Positions 6,515 through 9,146 of a DNA stretch of 9,146 bases are shown here, piece by piece. The notes beneath the pieces are model-generated. The model saw only the letters and a program-made list of their open reading frames with translations, ran no database searches and was not told the DNA's origin. A program made the position numbers and the translations under genes. Within the stretch, counting starts at the first letter, position 1; every line of letters starts with the position of its first letter. Source of the DNA: Endomicrobium sp. (GTDB taxonomy: Bacteria; Elusimicrobiota; Endomicrobiia; Endomicrobiales; Endomicrobiaceae); assembly GCA_031264895.1 (NCBI GenBank), contig JAISDI010000248.1, positions 1 through 9,146 of the forward strand, given 5' to 3'.

Positions 6515-8156
6515 TACAGACGAAAAAAGCGAAATTAGAGCAGCTGGCAAAATTTTTCAATACGCGAGAGTAAAAGCTGCGGCAGCGGTTTTGATTCTTG
6601 CTGCCGTCATATTTTTATGTTACGGAAAAGTTATAAATTTTGGCCTTACCGAGCTTGACGATTACAATTCTATTTTTCTATGCGCACCCGCTTATGAGCA
6701 GGACTACTCTTTATTGAAAGCGTTCAAAGCAAATGTAATGTTTGATAAATATCCGTCGCCTTATTATAGGCCGATAGTAGCCTGCGCTTTTATAATACAA
6801 AATAAAATTGCCGGCCCTTCCGTAAAATTTGCGCATTTTTCAAGTATATTTTTACATTTTTTCGCTTCAGTTTTAATATTTTTCTTTTTAAGAAGGTATC
6901 TTTTTAGCACGGGTATATCTTTTGCCGCAGCTCTGCTTTTTGCCGTTCATCCTGCTGCAATGTACGCAGCCGTTTGGGTGACGGGAATACAAGAATCGGT
7001 TCTTTTTATATCATTTATAATTTCTCTGGCTTGTTTTAGCGAATATATAAAAGGCGCGAAACACCGTCAAATTTTATTCGCCTTGCACATAATATTTATG
7101 CTCATTTGCTTTTTTGATAAAGAGTCGGCGGTTTCTTTTCCTTTTATATTTTTCTTATATTATTTTCTGTTTAGAGAAAAAGGCCAAAAGTTGCAGATAC
7201 ATATCTATATAGTATGGTTTGTATCAATGATTTTCTTTTTGTATATGCGCAGGCTTGCGGGAAATTCCGGAAGTTTTGGTTTACCGCATATTACTGCGGA
7301 CAATATCGCAATGATGTTTGACTATTATTCATCTTTAGTTTTTCTCAGAACTCCGTTTGGAACGGCAATAAATTCCAAAGTATTTATTTTTGGCGCCATA
7401 GCTGTGCTTCTTTGTATCATATTCGCTTTTTGGGACTATAAAAAATTCAGGTTTAAGAAAATAAATCTTTTTTATCTTTTGCTTCCCATACTTATGGTAG
7501 GGCCAAGCATATTTGCCGGAAACAGATTATGGTCGCAGGGAAACAGACTGTATCCGATGTGCTTTGCCGTAATTGTCATTTTCTTCTTTTTTTTAAAACC
7601 GTATATTGAAAATAATAAAACGAAATTTTATGCGGTTATTTTTCTTATAACATTTACCGCTGTGTCCGCGTTTGTTTCATACGACAGGTCTGAAGTTTTC
7701 AGAAACGGACTTAATTTTTGGGAAGAAATATTAAAAGAAAGTCCGAATAATATTACTGCATACAAATTTCGCGGCACAGTTTTAAGGAAAGATGGAAAGC
7801 TTAGGGAAGCGCTTGAACAATTTCATTCATTGTGCAAAGGCATTAATTATTCTAACGGAGAAATAAATTATTTCTTTGCCGAAACTTTATTGATTGCCGG
7901 AGAATACGAAAATGCAGCGAAAGTATTTGACATTATAATTCAAAACAACCAAATGCCTTTACCGCCAATTTATGCCGGCGCTGTAATGGCGAATTATTTT
8001 GCTGATAAAAAAGATAAATCGGAAAATTATCTTAAACAACTTGCCGGAATGTTAAATGCTGATGTTCCCACCGCAAACGATTATTGCAATGGTTATATGC
8101 AGCATATACGCGCAAGCGCCGAAAAAATAAAAAACGCCGCGTTAGGCCAAAACTAA
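6483..8156 (+). CDS. Polytopic GT-C (TMTC-like) membrane protein with C-terminal TPRs
   Basis: This protein has up to 557 residues, with about ten hydrophobic segments between residues 32 and 400 and a soluble C-terminal part. Features match GT-C glycosyltransferases of the TMTC/TPR type: the acidic loop motif ELDDYN (57-62) after the first membrane helix, YYRPI (94-98), HPAAMYAAVWVTGIQE (156-171), DKES (212-215), and NRLWSQGNRLYP (347-358), which corresponds to the conserved Arg/Tyr-Pro loop. Residues about 425-525 hold two to three TPR-like helical hairpins (AYKFRGTVLRKDGKLREALEQF; AETLLIAGEYENAAKVF). Such enzymes use a lipid-linked sugar donor to glycosylate proteins or lipids on the outer face of the membrane. 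The start is uncertain. The ATG at 6483 (32-base overlap, GGAAAG nearby) gives MPKAIIMKKNN, and the ATG at 6501 (14-base overlap) gives MKKNNTDEK. I favour 6501 for its more usual N-terminus, though its ribosome site is weak. It is the last gene of the operon, and no convincing terminator follows. Confidence 0.8.
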   Translation: MPKAIIMKKNNTDEKSEIRAAGKIFQYARVKAAAAVLILAAVIFLCYGKVINFGLTELDDYNSIFLCAPAYEQDYSLLKAFKANVMFDKYPSPYYRPIVACAFIIQNKIAGPSVKFAHFSSIFLHFFASVLIFFFLRRYLFSTGISFAAALLFAVHPAAMYAAVWVTGIQESVLFISFIISLACFSEYIKGAKHRQILFALHIIFMLICFFDKESAVSFPFIFFLYYFLFREKGQKLQIHIYIVWFVSMIFFLYMRRLAGNSGSFGLPHITADNIAMMFDYYSSLVFLRTPFGTAINSKVFIFGAIAVLLCIIFAFWDYKKFRFKKINLFYLLLPILMVGPSIFAGNRLWSQGNRLYPMCFAVIVIFFFFLKPYIENNKTKFYAVIFLITFTAVSAFVSYDRSEVFRNGLNFWEEILKESPNNITAYKFRGTVLRKDGKLREALEQFHSLCKGINYSNGEINYFFAETLLIAGEYENAAKVFDIIIQNNQMPLPPIYAGAVMANYFADKKDKSENYLKQLAGMLNADVPTANDYCNGYMQHIRASAEKIKNAALGQN

Positions 8157-8224
8157 AATTTTTACCGCGCGTTCCGACGGATATTTCCTATTTTGTCGTC
8201 GTAGTTTAAATATTAAAAAAAGGC

Positions 8225-8253
8225 TTGACATAATTTTACGATTGTGATATAAC
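8225..8253 (+). promoter_or_regulatory. rRNA promoter P1
   Basis: TTGACA (8225-8230), a 17-base spacer and TATAAC (8248-8253), preceded by TGA so that the -10 is extended. A seven-A tract (8215-8221) lies just upstream like an UP element, and a GC-containing stretch (CCGGCGC) follows the -10 where the discriminator and start site would be. The -35 hexamer matches consensus exactly and the spacer length is ideal. Confidence 0.85.
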
Positions 8254-8273
8254 AATCCGGCGCAAAGATGTTG

Positions 8274-8302
8274 TTGACAAAATTTTTTGAATGTGATATA
8301 AA
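8274..8302 (+). promoter_or_regulatory. rRNA promoter P2
   Basis: TTGACA (8274-8279), a 17-base spacer and TATAAA (8297-8302), again with the TGTGATATAA block (8292-8301) and a GC-rich stretch (GCGGGC) after it. It lies 49 bases downstream of P1. Unlike P1, P3 and P4 it has no strong A-tract directly upstream of the -35. Confidence 0.85.
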
Positions 8303-8320
8303 ATGCGGGCTGTAAAAAAA

Positions 8321-8328
8321 GTTCTTTA
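8321..8328 (+). promoter_or_regulatory. boxA-like site 1, between promoters P2 and P3
   Basis: GTTCTTTA followed by AAAAAG resembles the rRNA antitermination boxA (CTTTAAC/CTTTGAAAACT). It would be transcribed only from P1 and P2. It may simply be part of the AT-rich upstream region of P3. Confidence 0.35.
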
Positions 8329-8336
8329 AAAAGCAG

Positions 8337-8365
8337 TTGACAAAAAAAATCAAATGTGATATAAA
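8337..8365 (+). promoter_or_regulatory. rRNA promoter P3
   Basis: TTGACA (8337-8342), a 17-base spacer and TATAAA (8360-8365), with TGTGATATAA at 8355-8364. An AT-rich stretch containing a boxA-like GTTCTTTA (8321-8328) lies upstream. It is 63 bases downstream of P2. Spacing and core are identical to P1 and P2. Confidence 0.85.
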
Positions 8366-8386
8366 GTTCAGGTCGCAAAAAAAGGC

Positions 8387-8415
8387 TTGACAAATTTTTG
8401 AAAGTTTTGTTTAAT
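8387..8415 (+). promoter_or_regulatory. rRNA promoter P4 (diverged -10)
   Basis: TTGACA (8387-8392) and TTTAAT (8410-8415) with a 17-base spacer; TAATAAT at 8412-8418 offers an alternative register. The upstream block AAAAAAAGGCTTGACA (8377-8392) is identical to that of P1 (8215-8230), so P4 shares an origin with P1. It lacks the TGTGATATAA block and the GC-rich discriminator, so it may be weaker or differently controlled. It lies 50 bases after P3. Confidence 0.7.
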
Positions 8416-8438
8416 AATCAAGTTGCGATTTTTGAAAA

Positions 8439-8447
8439 GTTCTTTAG
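8439..8447 (+). promoter_or_regulatory. boxA-like site 2, early leader
   Basis: GTTCTTTAG lies about 20 bases after the expected start from P4, a position suited to loading Nus factors on transcripts from all four promoters. It shares the GTTCTTT core with the sites at 8321 and 8617. Confidence 0.45.
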
Positions 8448-8616
8448 TATCTTACAAAATAGACATTAAGCAAATCTTCCCAATCCGGAAGCAAATAATA
8501 GTTTGAAGGGTTTTAAGACTCGAAAGGGCACCCCAACTAAATACATTAAAATACAAAATCTTTGCTGAAAAGAAAGCAAAAGCAAAGGCGAGAGTTTTTT
8601 ACTCTCTAAAATAGAA

Positions 8617-8630
8617 GTTCTTTGAAAACT
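8617..8630 (+). promoter_or_regulatory. boxA-type antitermination site in the 16S leader
   Basis: GTTCTTTGAAAACT closely matches the CTTTGAAAACT form of boxA found upstream of 16S genes in Bacillus and many other bacteria, where NusB/S10 bind the nascent RNA. It directly follows the GAGAGT/ACTCTC hairpin (8590-8606), reminiscent of a boxB-boxA arrangement, and lies about 120 bases before the 16S. Confidence 0.7.
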
Positions 8631-8750
8631 AAATAACACGCAGACAAGCGCCTCATAAAAGAGGCAATCAAGTAATTTAAGGGTCAATTAGTAAATTCTG
8701 ATGAAAAAAGTATTAGTAAATAAGAGCTATATAAAGTCTCTATAAAATTT

Positions 8751-9146
<396 letters not shown>

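Larger units (their letters stand above)
8416..8750 (+). other. Structured pre-16S rRNA leader
   Basis: No gene is seen here. The stretch from the last promoter to the 16S start has several possible hairpins: CTTCC with GGAAG (8476-8480/8487-8491), CTTTGCT with AGCAAAG (8560-8566/8581-8587), GAGAGT with ACTCTC (8590-8595/8601-8606) and GCCTC with GAGGC (8650-8654/8661-8665). It also carries boxA-like sites at 8439 and 8617. This is as expected for a leader involved in antitermination and RNase III processing; the 3' partner strand of the 16S processing stem lies outside the window. No tRNA is present. Confidence 0.7.

Noticed and set aside
8157..8214. Terminator after the GT-C/TPR gene
   Set aside because: Only a very short palindrome (TCCGACGGA) and no stem followed by a T-run; read-through into the rRNA region cannot be excluded.
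8243..8364. Three TGTGA half-sites that could suggest CRP binding
   Set aside because: No matching TCACA half follows at the right distance; TGTGA is part of the extended -10 repeated in each promoter.
8142..8393. Minus-strand frame of 83 codons with an apparent repeated YITF..FCQ peptide
   Set aside because: The repeat is only the translation of the tandem TTGACA/TGTGATATAA promoter units on the other strand; no ribosome site or recognisable protein.
8215..8418. CRISPR-like array because of regularly repeated units
   Set aside because: The units are promoter elements with shared -35 and -10 hexamers, uneven steps (49/63/50) and no constant repeat of 24-40 bases.

Overview
This is an AT-rich (by eye roughly 35% G+C) bacterial window in which every gene I can support lies on the + strand. 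It ends inside the 5' part of a 16S rRNA gene. The organism is probably an Elusimicrobiota/Endomicrobia-type bacterium. That placement is tentative. It rests on the A+T richness, the mix of gene families (decayed DUF1016 nuclease, AAA-ATPase-like/PD-(D/E)XK protein, OmpA, AsmA-like and TMTC-like proteins), the short palindromic repeats and a general impression of the 16S. A database search with the 396 bases of 16S would settle it. The signal peptide, OmpA peptidoglycan-binding domain and AsmA-like protein point to a diderm envelope.

Layout. Positions 1-76 hold the last 24 codons of an unrecognised gene. Positions 127-831 are a broken DUF1016/YhcG-family nuclease gene, whose pieces are separated by two apparent internal deletions; the second removes the catalytic D-L-K segment. 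Positions 915-2489 encode an intact AAA-ATPase-like protein with a C-terminal PD-(D/E)XK nuclease domain. Positions 2490-2655 contain three consecutive hairpins that look like dispersed palindromic repeats, then a -10 box placed very close to the next start codon.

Positions 2656-8156 form a tightly packed four-gene operon in which each gene overlaps the next. In order, the genes encode an exported FlgD/Ig-like plus OmpA protein with a long acidic tail, a membrane-anchored AsmA-like protein, an FAD-dependent oxidoreductase of the UDP-galactopyranose mutase/protoporphyrinogen-oxidase-like group, and a polytopic GT-C (TMTC-like) membrane protein with C-terminal TPRs. My inference is that they act together on the cell envelope, with the last two modifying or building a glycan or glycoprotein.

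Positions 8157-8750 are the control region of the rRNA gene and the most striking part of the window. Four tandem sigma70-type promoters lie within about 190 bases. Three share the same -35 hexamer, the same 17-base spacer length and an identical extended -10 block, and all are followed by a long structured leader with three boxA-like GTTCTTT sites. The 16S rRNA begins at about 8751 and runs off the window.
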